A stretch of 64,000 nt of DNA from Rhodococcus sp. 06-235-1A (GTDB lineage: Bacteria; Actinomycetota; Actinomycetes; Mycobacteriales; Mycobacteriaceae). A program made the position numbers and the translations under genes. The stretch is from positions 124,001 to 188,000 of the forward strand of contig NZ_NOYI01000009.1 in NCBI RefSeq assembly GCF_002258785.1. Reading direction: 5' to 3'. The notes under the pieces are model-generated. The model searched no databases. It worked only from the letters and a program-made list of their open reading frames with translations, and had not been told where the DNA came from. Position 1 is the stretch's first letter. Each line of letters starts with the position of its first letter. Below are positions 31,619-41,443 of this stretch, piece by piece.

Positions 31619-32971
31619 GTGAGCCGAGAGCACGACGCGCCGCCCCGTCATGTCGCTGCCACCCGACACGACGCACTGACCGGACTCCCGAGCCGCGACG
31701 AGATTCTCACTCTCATCACCGCCGAATTGGCCGACCGCAGTTCGGACCAGCACTTCAGCGTCCTGCTGGTCGACATCGACGGATTCCGAGAATTCAACGA
31801 CGCCCTCGGGCCCGCTCAAGGTGACGATCTGCTGTGCATGATCGCCGACCGGCTCGCCGCCTCGCTCCGGCCCGGCGACACCATCGGCCGACTCGCCGGC
31901 GACGAATTCGTGGTCATCGCACGACGATGCCACTCCATCGCGGCCCGCGCGATGGCAGCAGGCTTCGCGAGCATCTTCGAGCCCGCTTTCGCGCTGGGCA
32001 ACCGGCAACTCACCCTCACGGCCAGTGTGGGAGTCGCCTCCAGCACCGAAAAAGACATCAGCGCAACACAATTGGTGCACAATGCCACCGCTGCGATGCA
32101 CGCCGCGAAAGCCGTCGGCCGGAACAAGTATCACGTCTTCACCGATGAGCTGCACCACACCAACCGCACCCGACTCGAACTCATCGAACGACTACGCGGC
32201 GTCGCCATGGTCGAACGTGAACTGACGATGGTCTACCAGCCCATCGTCGAACTCGCGACCGGGTCGGTTGTCGGCGCGGAAGCGCTCATCCGATGGAATC
32301 ACCCCGAACTCGGCCTCTTGATGCCCGACACCTTCATCCCACTCGCCGAAGACGCAGACCTCATCGTCCCGCTGAGCCTGTGGATCATCACCGAGGTCGC
32401 GCACACGATCGCCGACTGGCAGTCCCGCAGCATCCACCTCCAAATCGGGGTCAACATAAGCCCGGCCCACTTCGCCACCGGAACCCTGGCCACCGACGTC
32501 ATCGATATCGTCGACACCTACCGCATCGAACCCGGACGGCTCGCACTCGAACTGTCCGAATCGAAAACACTGCACGACCTCGATGCCGTGCACTACCAAC
32601 TTCGCGACGTCCAACGCCACGGCGTCCTCATCGCCATCGACGACTTCGGCACCGGCTTCTCCTCGCTCGAACGCCTCGCCACCCTCCCCGTGGACATCCT
32701 CAAGATCGACAAATCACTCACCCAGCACCTCGACAGCGACAACCTCCACCGACGACGCGCCATGACCACGCTGTGCACAGCCCTGGTCGACGTCACCACC
32801 ACACTCGGCAAAGACACCGTCATCGAAGGAATCGAGACCGCCGAGCAACTCCAGATCTGCACCGACATGGGCGTAACCTTCGGCCAAGGACACCTACTCG
32901 GACGCCCCATGTCCATCGCGGCACTCGAACAATTCATCGCCCGACACAGCACCCACAGCGAATCCGCATAA
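31619..32971 (+). CDS. GGDEF-EAL (cyclic di-GMP) protein with a variant AGDEF site
   Basis: 450 residues from GTG 31619 (GGGGGAA upstream), with no membrane segment. The GGDEF domain covers about 15-175: the signature reads AGDEF (93-97), and an inhibitory I-site RPGD (84-87) is placed exactly five residues before it. The EAL domain covers about 190-440: EAL at 221-223, DDFGTG at 341-346 and VIEGIET near 400 are all present. It is probably an active c-di-GMP phosphodiesterase whose cyclase domain is weak, inactive or a GTP sensor; AGDEF variants can retain activity. No sensor domain precedes it. Confidence 0.9.
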   Translation: MSREHDAPPRHVAATRHDALTGLPSRDEILTLITAELADRSSDQHFSVLLVDIDGFREFNDALGPAQGDDLLCMIADRLAASLRPGDTIGRLAGDEFVVIARRCHSIAARAMAAGFASIFEPAFALGNRQLTLTASVGVASSTEKDISATQLVHNATAAMHAAKAVGRNKYHVFTDELHHTNRTRLELIERLRGVAMVERELTMVYQPIVELATGSVVGAEALIRWNHPELGLLMPDTFIPLAEDADLIVPLSLWIITEVAHTIADWQSRSIHLQIGVNISPAHFATGTLATDVIDIVDTYRIEPGRLALELSESKTLHDLDAVHYQLRDVQRHGVLIAIDDFGTGFSSLERLATLPVDILKIDKSLTQHLDSDNLHRRRAMTTLCTALVDVTTTLGKDTVIEGIETAEQLQICTDMGVTFGQGHLLGRPMSIAALEQFIARHSTHSESA

Positions 32972-32985
32972 CCCAAGGAACGAAC

Positions 32986-33405
32986 GTGAAGATCGACAAC
33001 GAAGTTCAACGCTTCACCGACGCACCCCGAGCTCAACTCTCCACCATCAACCCCGACGGCACACCGCACCTGGTGCCGATCGTGTTCGCCGTCGCACCCA
33101 CCGGCGACCGAATCTTCACCGCCATCGACTGGAAACCCAAGACAACACAGAAACTCCAGCGACTCGACAACATCCGCGCCGACCCCGCCGTCAGCCTCAT
33201 CGTCGACCACTACTCCGACGACTGGACCCAACTCTGGTGGATCCGCGCCGACGGAAACGCACACATCACCGAAACCTCCAGCGCCGAAGGCACATCGGCA
33301 ACAGACGCCCTGGTCGCGAAATACAGTCAATACAAGAACAACAGACCCGAGGGTCCGGTGATCATCATCGAGAAACTGTCCTGGCGATCCTGGTCGGCCT
33401 CCTGA
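32986..33405 (+). CDS. PPOX-class F420-dependent-type protein (Rv0121-like)
   Basis: 139 residues from GTG 32986 (AAGGAA upstream). It has the opening RFTDAPRAQLSTINPDGTPH and LVPIVFAV of the TIGR03668 group, then KLQRLDNIRADPAVSLIVDH (about 57-76) and WWIRADGNAHI. These are split beta-barrel proteins that bind F420 or flavin. It follows the GGDEF-EAL gene by 14 nt and may be co-transcribed, without a clear functional link. Repeat copy D follows. Confidence 0.87.
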   Translation: MKIDNEVQRFTDAPRAQLSTINPDGTPHLVPIVFAVAPTGDRIFTAIDWKPKTTQKLQRLDNIRADPAVSLIVDHYSDDWTQLWWIRADGNAHITETSSAEGTSATDALVAKYSQYKNNRPEGPVIIIEKLSWRSWSAS

Positions 33406-33425
33406 CCCTCACGAGACACCTCCGT

Positions 33426-33479
33426 CCACTCGATGTGACATTCGGTGGCCCTTTCGACCGTCGATGGCACATCGAGTGG
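33426..33479. repeat. 54-bp palindromic repeat, copy D
   Basis: Begins CCACTCGATGTGACATTCGG and ends GATGGCACATCGAGTGG. The arms match over 12 bp, then one mismatch, then 4 more. It lies between the tandem PPOX and GNAT genes. Confidence 0.88.
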
Positions 33480-33548
33480 ACATGACGATCTGCGAACTGC
33501 AGTCAAAATGGCTCGCCGATGCGCGGCGTGGCCGTCAGACTGACTGCC

Positions 33549-34103
33549 ATGGTCTTCGCGCCTCCCGATCGGATTGTGACCGACCGCCTCGTGATTCGTC
33601 GGGAGTCGGCGGATGACGCTGCCGTCGTAGCCGATGCGATCGATCGCAATCGAACTCGGCTTCTGCCGTGGATGAGTTGGGCGACGGGCGAGGCTGCGGA
33701 AGTGTCGACGCAGGTCGCTCGCATCGCAGGCGCCAGCGAGCAATGGGACGCCGGCGACATGTTCGACTACAGCATTTTCGATCTGGTGGACGGTTCCTTC
33801 ATGGGCAAGATCGGCCTGCATCGCAGGATCGGTCCGCACGGAATCGAATTGGGGTACTGGCTCGATGCCGAAGCCGAGGGTCGCGGGGTGATGACCGAGG
33901 CCACCACGGCGCTGATGAAGGTCGCACTGGAGCTCGACGAAATCGACCGAGTCGAAATCCACTGCGATGAAGCAAATCTCAGGAGCCAGGCCGTGCCCAG
34001 AAGGGTCGGCTTCGCGCTGGACAGGATCGAGAATCGACCGATCGCTGCGGCGTCCGAAACGGGCCGTCACATGGTGTGGGTATATCAGCCCGATTGTCGG
34101 TAG
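33549..34103 (+). CDS. GNAT-family N-acetyltransferase (RimJ/RimL type)
   Basis: 184 residues from ATG 33549; an ATG at 33519 is in frame and neither has a convincing ribosome site. The RimJ/RimL-type start is IVTDRLVIRRESADDAAVVA, followed by RTRLLPWMSWATGEAA. The acetyl-CoA region is IELGYWLDAEAEGRGVMTEA (about 102-121), and VEIHCDEANLRSQAVPRRVG matches the late family motif. It probably acetylates an amine such as a ribosomal-protein N-terminus, an amino acid or a drug. It converges with the AbiEi/DUF559-like gene, overlapping its 3' end by 19 bp. Confidence 0.83.
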   Translation: MVFAPPDRIVTDRLVIRRESADDAAVVADAIDRNRTRLLPWMSWATGEAAEVSTQVARIAGASEQWDAGDMFDYSIFDLVDGSFMGKIGLHRRIGPHGIELGYWLDAEAEGRGVMTEATTALMKVALELDEIDRVEIHCDEANLRSQAVPRRVGFALDRIENRPIAAASETGRHMVWVYQPDCR

Positions 34104-35074
34104 GTGCGGTCCACTGTCGGGCGCATCGTGACGTTCGGTCGAGGTCGTGCCCTTGCCTGTTCGTAGCGTGCCCGCAAATCCGACAACACCCGTTCCGGAT
34201 TGTCACGTATGTCGCTCGGCAGGTGTGTCACGACGATGAGGCCCGCGTTCTGCGCTCGCTCACGCCGCTCCACCGTCGCTCGGTGGTCTGCAGGGGACAG
34301 GTGGTACTCGAGCGAATCGATCTCCCAGTCCAACGCGACGTCGTCGAGCCAATTGTCGGCGATCAGCAGGAACTTGCCCTGCTCGTCGTACACAGCAACG
34401 TTGTGGTGCATCGCCGGAAGCCCGCTGCGGCCGTACAGCTTCTGGGCCTTGGCCTCCGCCACCGAGTGTGCGCCCGTCGCCAATTCCCTCAACACTCGCC
34501 GGGGCATCGCAGTTCCCCGCGTACTACCGGCGTTCAGCTCCTTCATGATCGCGTCGACGGTGGCCGCTCCCCTCTGCACGACACGTGCAATCAACGCCAT
34601 GCACTGCTCGGTGTTCTTCATTCGGCGGACCGCGTCGCACAAGCATCGAACGACGGGCGCGACGCGCAGCCCCGACTTGATCTCCGGCGGCGGCATCCGC
34701 CACGTGCGCTCCACCGCAGCGAAGCCCACGGACTTTCGATGTTGCGCCTCGGGAATGAGGGCGAACGTCTCCTCGAACGACCCCGGCGGGAGCAATCCGT
34801 GCAGCGCCAACCCTGCCCGACCGCTGATCACAGCATCACTCCCGCAGTAGATCGACACCGCGGTCGCGCGTTCCAACTGCGTCAACGAACGGTTCGTCAA
34901 GAACACCAACCCAGGCAGCGCCCGTGACCAGATACCGTCCGGGAGTGTGCGTCGGACAATGGTCTTCGAGGCCACCCCGAGCTCGAGCAGCTTCGCCGTC
35001 CGCACCAACCCTCGATCCGACGCAGCCGCGATCACCTTCGCATCGATTCGTGCGCCGCCCCGTTTCATGAACAT
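34085..35074 (-). CDS. AbiEi-like winged-helix protein with a DUF559/Vsr-type nuclease-like C-terminus
   Basis: 329 residues from ATG 35074 (ATG 35068 also possible). The N-terminus (AKVIAAASDRGLVRTAKLLELG and RTLPDGIWSRALPGLVFLTN) fits the AbiEi/'transcriptional regulator' winged-helix domain found in type IV toxin-antitoxin antitoxins. The C-terminus (FLLIADNWLDDVALDWEIDS, EYHLSPADHRATVERRERAQ) has the D...E-x-D pattern of the Vsr-like DUF559 fold. Such two-domain proteins are abundant in actinobacteria and their role is unknown. No AbiEii toxin gene is adjacent. Confidence 0.75.
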   Translation of the reverse strand: MFMKRGGARIDAKVIAAASDRGLVRTAKLLELGVASKTIVRRTLPDGIWSRALPGLVFLTNRSLTQLERATAVSIYCGSDAVISGRAGLALHGLLPPGSFEETFALIPEAQHRKSVGFAAVERTWRMPPPEIKSGLRVAPVVRCLCDAVRRMKNTEQCMALIARVVQRGAATVDAIMKELNAGSTRGTAMPRRVLRELATGAHSVAEAKAQKLYGRSGLPAMHHNVAVYDEQGKFLLIADNWLDDVALDWEIDSLEYHLSPADHRATVERRERAQNAGLIVVTHLPSDIRDNPERVLSDLRARYEQARARPRPNVTMRPTVDRTYRQSG

Positions 35075-35386
35075 GATGATGCGCTGCCCGCACGACACGA
35101 TTGGCACATGACGACGGACAACAGAATGCCCTGTGGATAACTCTTTGCCTGTGGATCGACTCGGAATCCGATCGCCGGCATCGAGGGCCGATGCGAGCCC
35201 GCAACCGCCCGCCGCAACCGCCCGCCCGCCGACCGTCTCAGGTCCACTCGATGTGCCATTGACCGTCGAAAAGGCCACTGTCGGTCACATTGAGTGGGCG
35301 GGAGGTGCGGGCAATGATCGCAGAGTCGGGGGCGACGGGGATACCGTCTACTTTGCATACATGCATTCTGACTTCGGGAGTGAGAC
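35075..35386. other. 312-bp intergenic region holding repeat copy E and the lysX promoter
   Basis: The region lies between the divergent AbiEi-like and lysX genes. It contains repeat copy E (35244-35297), Pro/Arg-coding-looking GC-rich sequence without a credible gene, and, towards lysX, TACTTT (35349-35354) as a candidate -10 with CGGGAG before the lysX ATG. Confidence 0.55.
35244..35297. repeat. 54-bp palindromic repeat, copy E (inverted orientation)
   Basis: Reads CCACTCGATGTGCCATTGAC at the left and CGGTCACATTGAGTGG at the right, so it is in the opposite orientation to copies A-D and F. On the minus strand it gives the same GTGGCCTTTTCG loop. It lies between divergent genes. Confidence 0.88.
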
Positions 35387-38300
35387 ATGACGGCGACAGC
35401 AGTTCCCTCGGAGCGGTCCGGTTCTACGACTCCACGGTCGTTCGTTCCGCCCGAGCGAGGTCGGTTGAGTGAGGTTCCGCATATCGCGGGGCTGGTGCTC
35501 GGGGTGTTCGCCGTGCTGTTGTTCTTGTGGAGTCTGTCGCCCACTCTGCGTTTTCTGATTCACGTTCCTCGCGAGTACGTGGACCGGTACTACTTCGACG
35601 CGCCGGACACGAGTTTGTCGTGGGCGCTGGTTGTCGGGTTGTTGGCGGCAGCGTTGGCGAGTCGCAAGAGAATTGCGTGGTGGTTGCTGACGATCTATCT
35701 GGTGTTGTTGGCGATCACCAATGTCGTCGAGGGTATCCAGGACAAGAACGTCAACTCGTGGATCGCACTGGCTGTGCACGTTCTGGTGGCCGGGGTGCTG
35801 GTCGCGTCGCGCAAGGAGTTCTACACCCGGGTCCGCCGTGGCGCGGTCTGGAAGGCGCTCGGCGTGCTCGTGCTCGGAGCGGCCGTCGGAACGATTGTCG
35901 GGTGGGCGCTGGTGGCCTTGTTCCCCGGTTCGTTGCCGGAAGGTCAGACATTTCTGTGGGCGTTCAACCGCGTCACGGCGTTGGCGACGGTGGACAACGA
36001 GCAGTTCGACGGCAGGCCCAACGGTTTCGTCAACACGGCGTTGGGCTTGTTCGGTGCATTGGCGTTGCTGGGCGCGATTTTCACGTTGTTTCGGTCGCAG
36101 CGGTCCAGCAATGCGCTCACCGGTCGCGACGAGTCCGCTCTCCGCGGTCTGCTCGACAAGTGGGGTGCCGACGATTCCCTCGGATACTTCGCCACCCGCC
36201 GCGACAAAGGTGTCATCTTTGCCACGAGCGGCAAGGCGGCGGTGACGTATCGCGTCGAGGTCGGGGTGTGTCTGGCCAGTGGGGACCCGATCGGCAATCC
36301 GGAGGCATGGCCGCACGCGATATCCGAATGGTTGGACCTGGCCGAGAAGTACGGCTGGACTCCAGCTGTCATGGGGGCCAGCGAGATCGGAGCCACCGCG
36401 TACAAGCGGGCCGGCCTCAGCGTCCTCGAACTCGGCGACGAAGCGATCCTGAAAACCAAAGACTTCAACCTCAATGGACGCGAGATGCGCCCCGTGCGTC
36501 AGGCGGTCAACCGGGCTCGCAAAGCGGGTGTCGTGGTCACCGTGCGTCGTCATCGGGACATTTCGTCGGAGGAGATGTCGGAGATCATTGCCTGCGCGGA
36601 TGCGTGGCGCGATACCGAGACCGAGCGCGGTTTCTCGATGGCGTTGGGCCGCCTGGGTGATCCGCTCGACGGCGATTGCCTTCTGGTGCAGGCGATTCAG
36701 GGCGAGAAGGTGATCGGTGTTCTCTCGCTGGTGCCGTGGGGCCGCACGGGCGCGTCGCTGGATCTGATGCGCCGGGATCCGGCATCGCCGAACGGGGTGA
36801 TCGAGCTGATGGTGACCGAACTCGCGACCAGCGCAGACCATTTCGGCGTCAGCAAGATCTCGCTGAACTTTGCGGTGTTCCGCGCGGCGTTCGAGGAGGG
36901 CAGCCGAATAGGGGCCGGACCGGTACTGCGGATCTGGCGCAGCGTGCTGGTGTTCTTCTCGAGATGGTGGCAGCTCGAGGCCCTGTATCGCTCGAACGTG
37001 AAGTACCTGCCCGAGTGGGAACCCCGCTACCTGTGCTTCGCAGACAATCGGGTGTTGCCCAAGGTCGGAGTCGCTTCTGCCATCGCCGAGGGCTTCCTTA
37101 CCCTCCCGACCTTCCGACGGGCGTCGACGCACACCGGATCCCATGTCGCTGTCCCCGCCGCTCTGGCCGACGCCGAGGACATTCATCCGGACGGCAGTGG
37201 TCCCGACAGCGTTCTCGACGAGCAGACAGCGAGTCGCAAGCGCCCCGACCAGGTGCGCGTGCGGATGTCGAAGCTCGATCGCCTCGAACGCGAGGGCACA
37301 GAGGGCTATCCCGTCGCCTATCCCCCGACTCACACGGTCGAGGCAGCAGTGACCTCGCCGCAGGGTACAACGGTGCGAATCGCCGGACGTATCCTGCGGA
37401 TCAGGGATTACGGCGGCGTCGTATTTGCTGTGGTCCGCGACTGGTCGGCCGACATTCAGGTGCTGTTCGACCGCGATCGCGTCGGCGATTCGATCGAGAA
37501 CTTCGACGCCGATTTCGACCTCGGCGATCTCATCGAGGTCAGCGGCACCATCGGACGCAGCAAGCGCGGAGAGCTGTCGCTACTCGCGAGCGACTGGCGA
37601 ATGAACGCCAAGTGCCTGCACCCGTTGCCGGACAAGTACCGAGGACTCACCGACCCCGAGGCCCGGGTGCGGCAACGCTACGTCGATCTGGCCATCAATC
37701 GCGACGCTCGCGCGCTGATGATCGCTCGCTCGAATGTCGTCAAGTCACTGCGTGATTCGCTCAGCGAGCGCGGGTACATGGAAGTGGAGACCCCGATTCT
37801 GCAGCAGGTGCACGGTGGCGCGAATGCAGCGCCGTTCGTGACTCACATCAATGCCTACAATCTCGATCTCTACCTGCGGATCGCCCCGGAGCTGTACCTC
37901 AAGCGCCTGTGCGTCGGCGGTATGGAGAAGGTGTTCGAGATCGGTCGCGTGTTCCGCAACGAGGGCGCGGACTTCAAACACAATCCCGAGTTCACGATCC
38001 TCGAGGCGTACGAGGCCCACAGCGACTACGAACGCGCAATGGTGTTGTGCCGCGAACTGATTCAGCGGGCAGCCGTCGCGGCACACGGTCGCGAGATCAT
38101 CCTGCGCCCCGACGGTCCCAACGGGGAGATGATCGAGATCGACATCTCCGGCGAGTGGCCCGTCAAGACGCTGCACGGTGCCGTCGCAGAGAAGTTGGGA
38201 GTGCCCGTCGAACCGGCGACTCCTCTGGAGGAGCTCCAGCGTCTGTGCGAAGAGAACGACATTCCGTACGAGAAGACCTGGGACGCAGGAGCGCTCGCCC

Positions 38301-38698
38301 AGGGAATGTACGAGCACCTCGTCGAGGACTACACCCAGTTCCCCACGTTCTACAAGGACTTCCCGACGTCGATGTCGCCACTGACGAGGCCGCATCGCAG
38401 CATCCCGGGCGTCGCGGAGAAGTGGGATCTCGTTGCGTGGGGTGTCGAACTGGGAACGGCATACAGCGAACTGACTGACCCCGTCGATCAGCGGCAACGA
38501 CTCACCGAGCAATCACTGTTGGCGGCAGGCGGCGACGAGGAGGCGATGAGCTTGGACGAGGACTTCCTGCAGGCACTCGAGCACGGAATGCCGCCGACCG
38601 GTGGTCTGGGAATGGGCGTCGACCGCGTCGTCATGCTCATCACCGGAGGCAGCATTCGCGAGACGCTGGCGTTTCCGCTGGCCAAGCCTCGTCAGTGA
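35387..38698 (+). CDS. lysX: LysX: lysyl-phosphatidylglycerol synthase fused to lysyl-tRNA synthetase
   Basis: A 1103-residue fusion. The N-terminal part has about six to seven membrane helices (within 25-245) and a DUF2156 lysyltransferase domain (about 255-560; ending with [15 protein letters not shown]). The C-terminal part (about 610-1103) is a class II lysyl-tRNA synthetase with an OB fold ([20 protein letters not shown]), motif 2 ([20 protein letters not shown]) and motif 3 ([17 protein letters not shown]). LysX adds lysine to phosphatidylglycerol in the membrane and protects actinobacteria against cationic peptides. Its length and order match mycobacterial LysX. It makes its own Lys-tRNA. 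Confidence 0.96.
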   Translation: MTATAVPSERSGSTTPRSFVPPERGRLSEVPHIAGLVLGVFAVLLFLWSLSPTLRFLIHVPREYVDRYYFDAPDTSLSWALVVGLLAAALASRKRIAWWLLTIYLVLLAITNVVEGIQDKNVNSWIALAVHVLVAGVLVASRKEFYTRVRRGAVWKALGVLVLGAAVGTIVGWALVALFPGSLPEGQTFLWAFNRVTALATVDNEQFDGRPNGFVNTALGLFGALALLGAIFTLFRSQRSSNALTGRDESALRGLLDKWGADDSLGYFATRRDKGVIFATSGKAAVTYRVEVGVCLASGDPIGNPEAWPHAISEWLDLAEKYGWTPAVMGASEIGATAYKRAGLSVLELGDEAILKTKDFNLNGREMRPVRQAVNRARKAGVVVTVRRHRDISSEEMSEIIACADAWRDTETERGFSMALGRLGDPLDGDCLLVQAIQGEKVIGVLSLVPWGRTGASLDLMRRDPASPNGVIELMVTELATSADHFGVSKISLNFAVFRAAFEEGSRIGAGPVLRIWRSVLVFFSRWWQLEALYRSNVKYLPEWEPRYLCFADNRVLPKVGVASAIAEGFLTLPTFRRASTHTGSHVAVPAALADAEDIHPDGSGPDSVLDEQTASRKRPDQVRVRMSKLDRLEREGTEGYPVAYPPTHTVEAAVTSPQGTTVRIAGRILRIRDYGGVVFAVVRDWSADIQVLFDRDRVGDSIENFDADFDLGDLIEVSGTIGRSKRGELSLLASDWRMNAKCLHPLPDKYRGLTDPEARVRQRYVDLAINRDARALMIARSNVVKSLRDSLSERGYMEVETPILQQVHGGANAAPFVTHINAYNLDLYLRIAPELYLKRLCVGGMEKVFEIGRVFRNEGADFKHNPEFTILEAYEAHSDYERAMVLCRELIQRAAVAAHGREIILRPDGPNGEMIEIDISGEWPVKTLHGAVAEKLGVPVEPATPLEELQRLCEENDIPYEKTWDAGALAQGMYEHLVEDYTQFPTFYKDFPTSMSPLTRPHRSIPGVAEKWDLVAWGVELGTAYSELTDPVDQRQRLTEQSLLAAGGDEEAMSLDEDFLQALEHGMPPTGGLGMGVDRVVMLITGGSIRETLAFPLAKPRQ

Positions 38699-38806
38699 TG
38701 TCCTCTGCAACCGAGCCAATTGGACGAACCGGCCAGAAACAAGGAACATGACTGTAAACAGTGGCGGAAACCGGAAATGCGTCACGCATATCGCCCTGGA
38801 GACGAC

Positions 38807-39703
38807 ATGGACCTCGAAGCCCGAACCGAGCCAGCAGCGTTGTTTCCCGTGAAACATCCGCCTGGGCAGTTCGTCGAGGTCGACGGCCAGCGCCTCCACA
38901 TTCTCGTGCGCGGCTCGGGCCCCACGATCGTCCTGTGCGGCGGATTGGGCAGCAATTGGTTCGACTGGCAGGACACGGTGAACATTCTCGGCGCCGAGCA
39001 CCGCGTCGTCGTCATCGACCGGCCCGGCTTCGGACTCAGCGATCCATTGCCTGCCGGTGCCACCCCTACCGTCCGGGGCGAAGCCGACCGCATCATCGGT
39101 GTCCTCGATGCACTCGGTGCCACGGAACCGGCGGTGGTCGCCGGTCACTCGATCGCCGGCTTCTACGCCGAAGCCGTCGCCCGGCTGTACCCGTCGCGCA
39201 TCCGTGGGGTTCTGCTCCTCGATTCCAGCGCCGAATCCGACCCTCGACGCATCATCCCGGCCGCCGTGCGCGTCGAAGCTGCACACGTGATCGCCACGGT
39301 GCTCAGCAGAACCGGTCTGCAAAAACTGGTCGGACCGCGTGCGCGCCGAGTTCTCAACCAGGCGACCCCGCCCGACGGCACGCCGCAGGAGACATTCGAC
39401 TGGGTGGATGACATCTATCGCCGGCCCACCTATCTTGCCGCCGCGTTGATGGAAGACGTCGTGTACCCGGATCTCGCCGCCGAACTGAACCGCATTCGTC
39501 AGAGATTCGAGCTCGACGTCCCCGTTACCGTCGCGGCGGCACATACCGGCCGGCCGTCGCCCTGGGCAACACGGTGGATCCGAACCCAGCGCAAGCTGGC
39601 CGAGTACCTGCAGGCCGATTTCACCGTTGTCGTACCGGCGCACCACCACGCCATGATCGACAAACCCGCCGAGGTCGCGGCCCTCATCGCCGAACTGGTG
39701 TGA
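38807..39703 (+). CDS. Alpha/beta hydrolase
   Basis: 298 residues from ATG 38807 (TGGAGA upstream). It has an alpha/beta-hydrolase fold: VEVDGQRLHILVRGSGPTIV (about 21-40), the GxSxG elbow GHSIAG (about 112-117, Ser nucleophile), the acidic residue possibly in TVAAAHTGRP, and a final His in VVPAHHHAMIDKP (about 276-284). The substrate is unknown. It lies 108 bp after lysX, with an ACTGTAAACAGT palindrome (38751-38762) in between, so it may have its own promoter. Confidence 0.85.
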   Translation: MDLEARTEPAALFPVKHPPGQFVEVDGQRLHILVRGSGPTIVLCGGLGSNWFDWQDTVNILGAEHRVVVIDRPGFGLSDPLPAGATPTVRGEADRIIGVLDALGATEPAVVAGHSIAGFYAEAVARLYPSRIRGVLLLDSSAESDPRRIIPAAVRVEAAHVIATVLSRTGLQKLVGPRARRVLNQATPPDGTPQETFDWVDDIYRRPTYLAAALMEDVVYPDLAAELNRIRQRFELDVPVTVAAAHTGRPSPWATRWIRTQRKLAEYLQADFTVVVPAHHHAMIDKPAEVAALIAELV

Positions 39704-39803
39704 ACCGCTCGAGGCGACGCACGTAACGTGTGTCCCCGAGCCCGTAGCCCAAGACCCGAGCCGAAGCTCGGCGATGGCGCGGTAGCACGAGAGGAAATTG
39801 AAG

Positions 39804-40808
39804 ATGGGTGCGATCAGCACGACGCAGGGACGACAGTCGAAACTACTCGGACTCGGCGTTCACCGCCCCGAACGAGTCGTGACCAACGACGAGATCTGCG
39901 AATTCATCGACTCCAGTGACGAGTGGATTCAGACGCGCTCGGGAATCAAGAACCGGCGCTTCGCCGATCCCGAGGAAAACGTCGTACAGATGTCGATCTC
40001 GGCAGGCCGCAAAGCCCTCGAGGCCAGCGGAATCACGGCCGATCAGGTCGACACCGTCATCGTGGCCACCTCCACGCATCTCGAGCTGACACCACAGGCA
40101 GCAGCGAAGGTCGCGCACGGACTCGGCACCAAGGGGCCCGCCGCATTCGACATCTGCGCCGGCTGCGCAGGCTTCTGCTACTCCCTGGCCGTCGCATCCG
40201 ACCTCGTCAAGGCCGGAACTTCCAAGTACGTCCTGGTCATCGGTGCCGAGCAGCTCAGCGTCACCACCGACCCATACGACCGCACCACGCGCTTCATCTT
40301 CGCCGACGGCGCAGGTGCCGTGGTCGTCGGACAGAGCGACGAAACCGAAATCGGACCTGCCGTCTGGGGCTCGGACGGTTCGCAGTCCGACGCCATCGTC
40401 CAGACCATCGACTGGTACGACTACATCACCAAGGCCGACATGGAACGCCCCTGGATCCGGATGAACGGCATCTCCGTTTTCCGCTGGGCCGCATTCGAGA
40501 TGGGCAAGGCAGCACAGAAGGTACTCGACGTCGCAGGCATCAAAGCCGACGAACTGCACGCCTTCATCCCCCATCAGGCCAACAGCCGCATCACCGAACT
40601 ACTGGCCAAGAGCCTCAACCTCGACGAGGGAACCCCGGTCGCCAACGACATCGCCGAAACCGGCAACACCTCGGCAGCCTCGATCCCCTTGGCCATGGAA
40701 GAACTCCTACGAACCGGCAAAGCAAAAGCAGGCGACACCGCACTGCTCCTCGCCTTCGGTGCAGGACTGTCCTACGCCGGACAGGTCGTCAAACTCCCGA
40801 ACCTGTAG
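39804..40808 (+). CDS. Beta-ketoacyl-ACP synthase III (FabH-like)
   Basis: 334 residues from ATG 39804 (AGAGGA upstream; an in-frame TTG lies two codons earlier). A FabH-type thiolase fold with a complete Cys-His-Asn triad: Cys121 in CAGCAGF, His257 in PHQANSRI and Asn288 in ETGNTSAASIP. FabH condenses acyl-CoA with malonyl-ACP to start fatty acid, and in this lineage mycolic acid, synthesis. It stands alone here without fabD, acpM or kas genes, so it could serve a dedicated acyl product instead. Repeat copy F follows. Confidence 0.87.
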   Translation: MGAISTTQGRQSKLLGLGVHRPERVVTNDEICEFIDSSDEWIQTRSGIKNRRFADPEENVVQMSISAGRKALEASGITADQVDTVIVATSTHLELTPQAAAKVAHGLGTKGPAAFDICAGCAGFCYSLAVASDLVKAGTSKYVLVIGAEQLSVTTDPYDRTTRFIFADGAGAVVVGQSDETEIGPAVWGSDGSQSDAIVQTIDWYDYITKADMERPWIRMNGISVFRWAAFEMGKAAQKVLDVAGIKADELHAFIPHQANSRITELLAKSLNLDEGTPVANDIAETGNTSAASIPLAMEELLRTGKAKAGDTALLLAFGAGLSYAGQVVKLPNL

Positions 40809-40862
40809 TCGGCAGTACCTCGCGGGCGCACTCGACGTCCGATCGCGCCCGGATCCCCCAGT

Positions 40863-40916
40863 GCACTCGATGTGACATTCAGTGGCCTTTTCGGCAGTCA
40901 ATGGCACATCGAGTGG
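40863..40916. repeat. 54-bp palindromic repeat, copy F
   Basis: Begins GCACTCGATGTGACATTCAG and ends AATGGCACATCGAGTGG, in the same orientation as copies A-D. It lies between the tandem fabH-like and PPOX genes. Confidence 0.88.
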
Positions 40917-40991
40917 ACTCGGGGGCGGACTCAGGGAGGCGCTGTGGCGGAATGTGGGACCAAGGCGACGGTCGAGTCGTAGTGTTGTCCT

Positions 40992-41393
40992 ATGCCGAAG
41001 CCCCCGTTGCCCGATGCCGCAGTCGAGTTGTTGAAGAAGCCGAATCCCGCGGTCATGGCTGTGGTTCGTGCCGATGGAACGCCGATCACCGCGCCCACCT
41101 GGTATTTGTGGGAGGACGGGAAGATCGTGCTCAATTTCGACGCGTCCCGGAAGCGACTCGAGCACATCAGGGCGAATCCGAAGGTCTCGATTTCGGTGTT
41201 GGACGAGGCCAGTTGGTACACGCACGTGACGGTTCACGGCTCGATCGAGTTGCAGGACGATCCGGATCTGGTGGATATCGATCGCATTTCGACGCACTAC
41301 ACCGGGAACCCGTATCCGGTTCGGGATCAGCCTCGGGTGACCGGTTACGTGACCGTCGACGCGTATGTGGGCTGGGGCAAGCTCGGGACATAA
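40992..41393 (+). CDS. PPOX-class F420-dependent-type protein
   Basis: 133 residues, leaderless (TAGTGT 6 nt before the ATG). It is a split-barrel protein: NPAVMAVVRADGTPITAPTW (about 18-37), YLWEDGKIVLNFDASRKRLE (about 38-57), HIRANPKVSISVLDE. This is close to the F420H2-dependent biliverdin or quinone reductase-like families of mycobacteria. Substrate and cofactor are inferred from family only. Confidence 0.88.
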   Translation: MPKPPLPDAAVELLKKPNPAVMAVVRADGTPITAPTWYLWEDGKIVLNFDASRKRLEHIRANPKVSISVLDEASWYTHVTVHGSIELQDDPDLVDIDRISTHYTGNPYPVRDQPRVTGYVTVDAYVGWGKLGT

Positions 41394-41443
41394 CCACTGC
41401 GTGCGCGCTTGCGGCGACGGTGTCGAAGTGTCAAACTCCCGCA

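Noticed and set aside
35348-37333. A 661-codon minus-strand frame opposite lysX
   Set aside because: Arg/His/Gln-rich shadow of the lysX third-position GC bias, with no domain and no ribosome site.
38751-38762. ACTGTAAACAGT palindrome between lysX and the hydrolase as an operator
   Set aside because: A single 12-bp palindrome without an adjacent regulator gene; mentioned only as a note in the hydrolase entry.
39756-39771. CCGAGC-CGAA-GCTCGG hairpin upstream of the FabH-like gene as a regulatory element
   Set aside because: A short isolated stem without a T-run or conserved context; not enough to claim a function.
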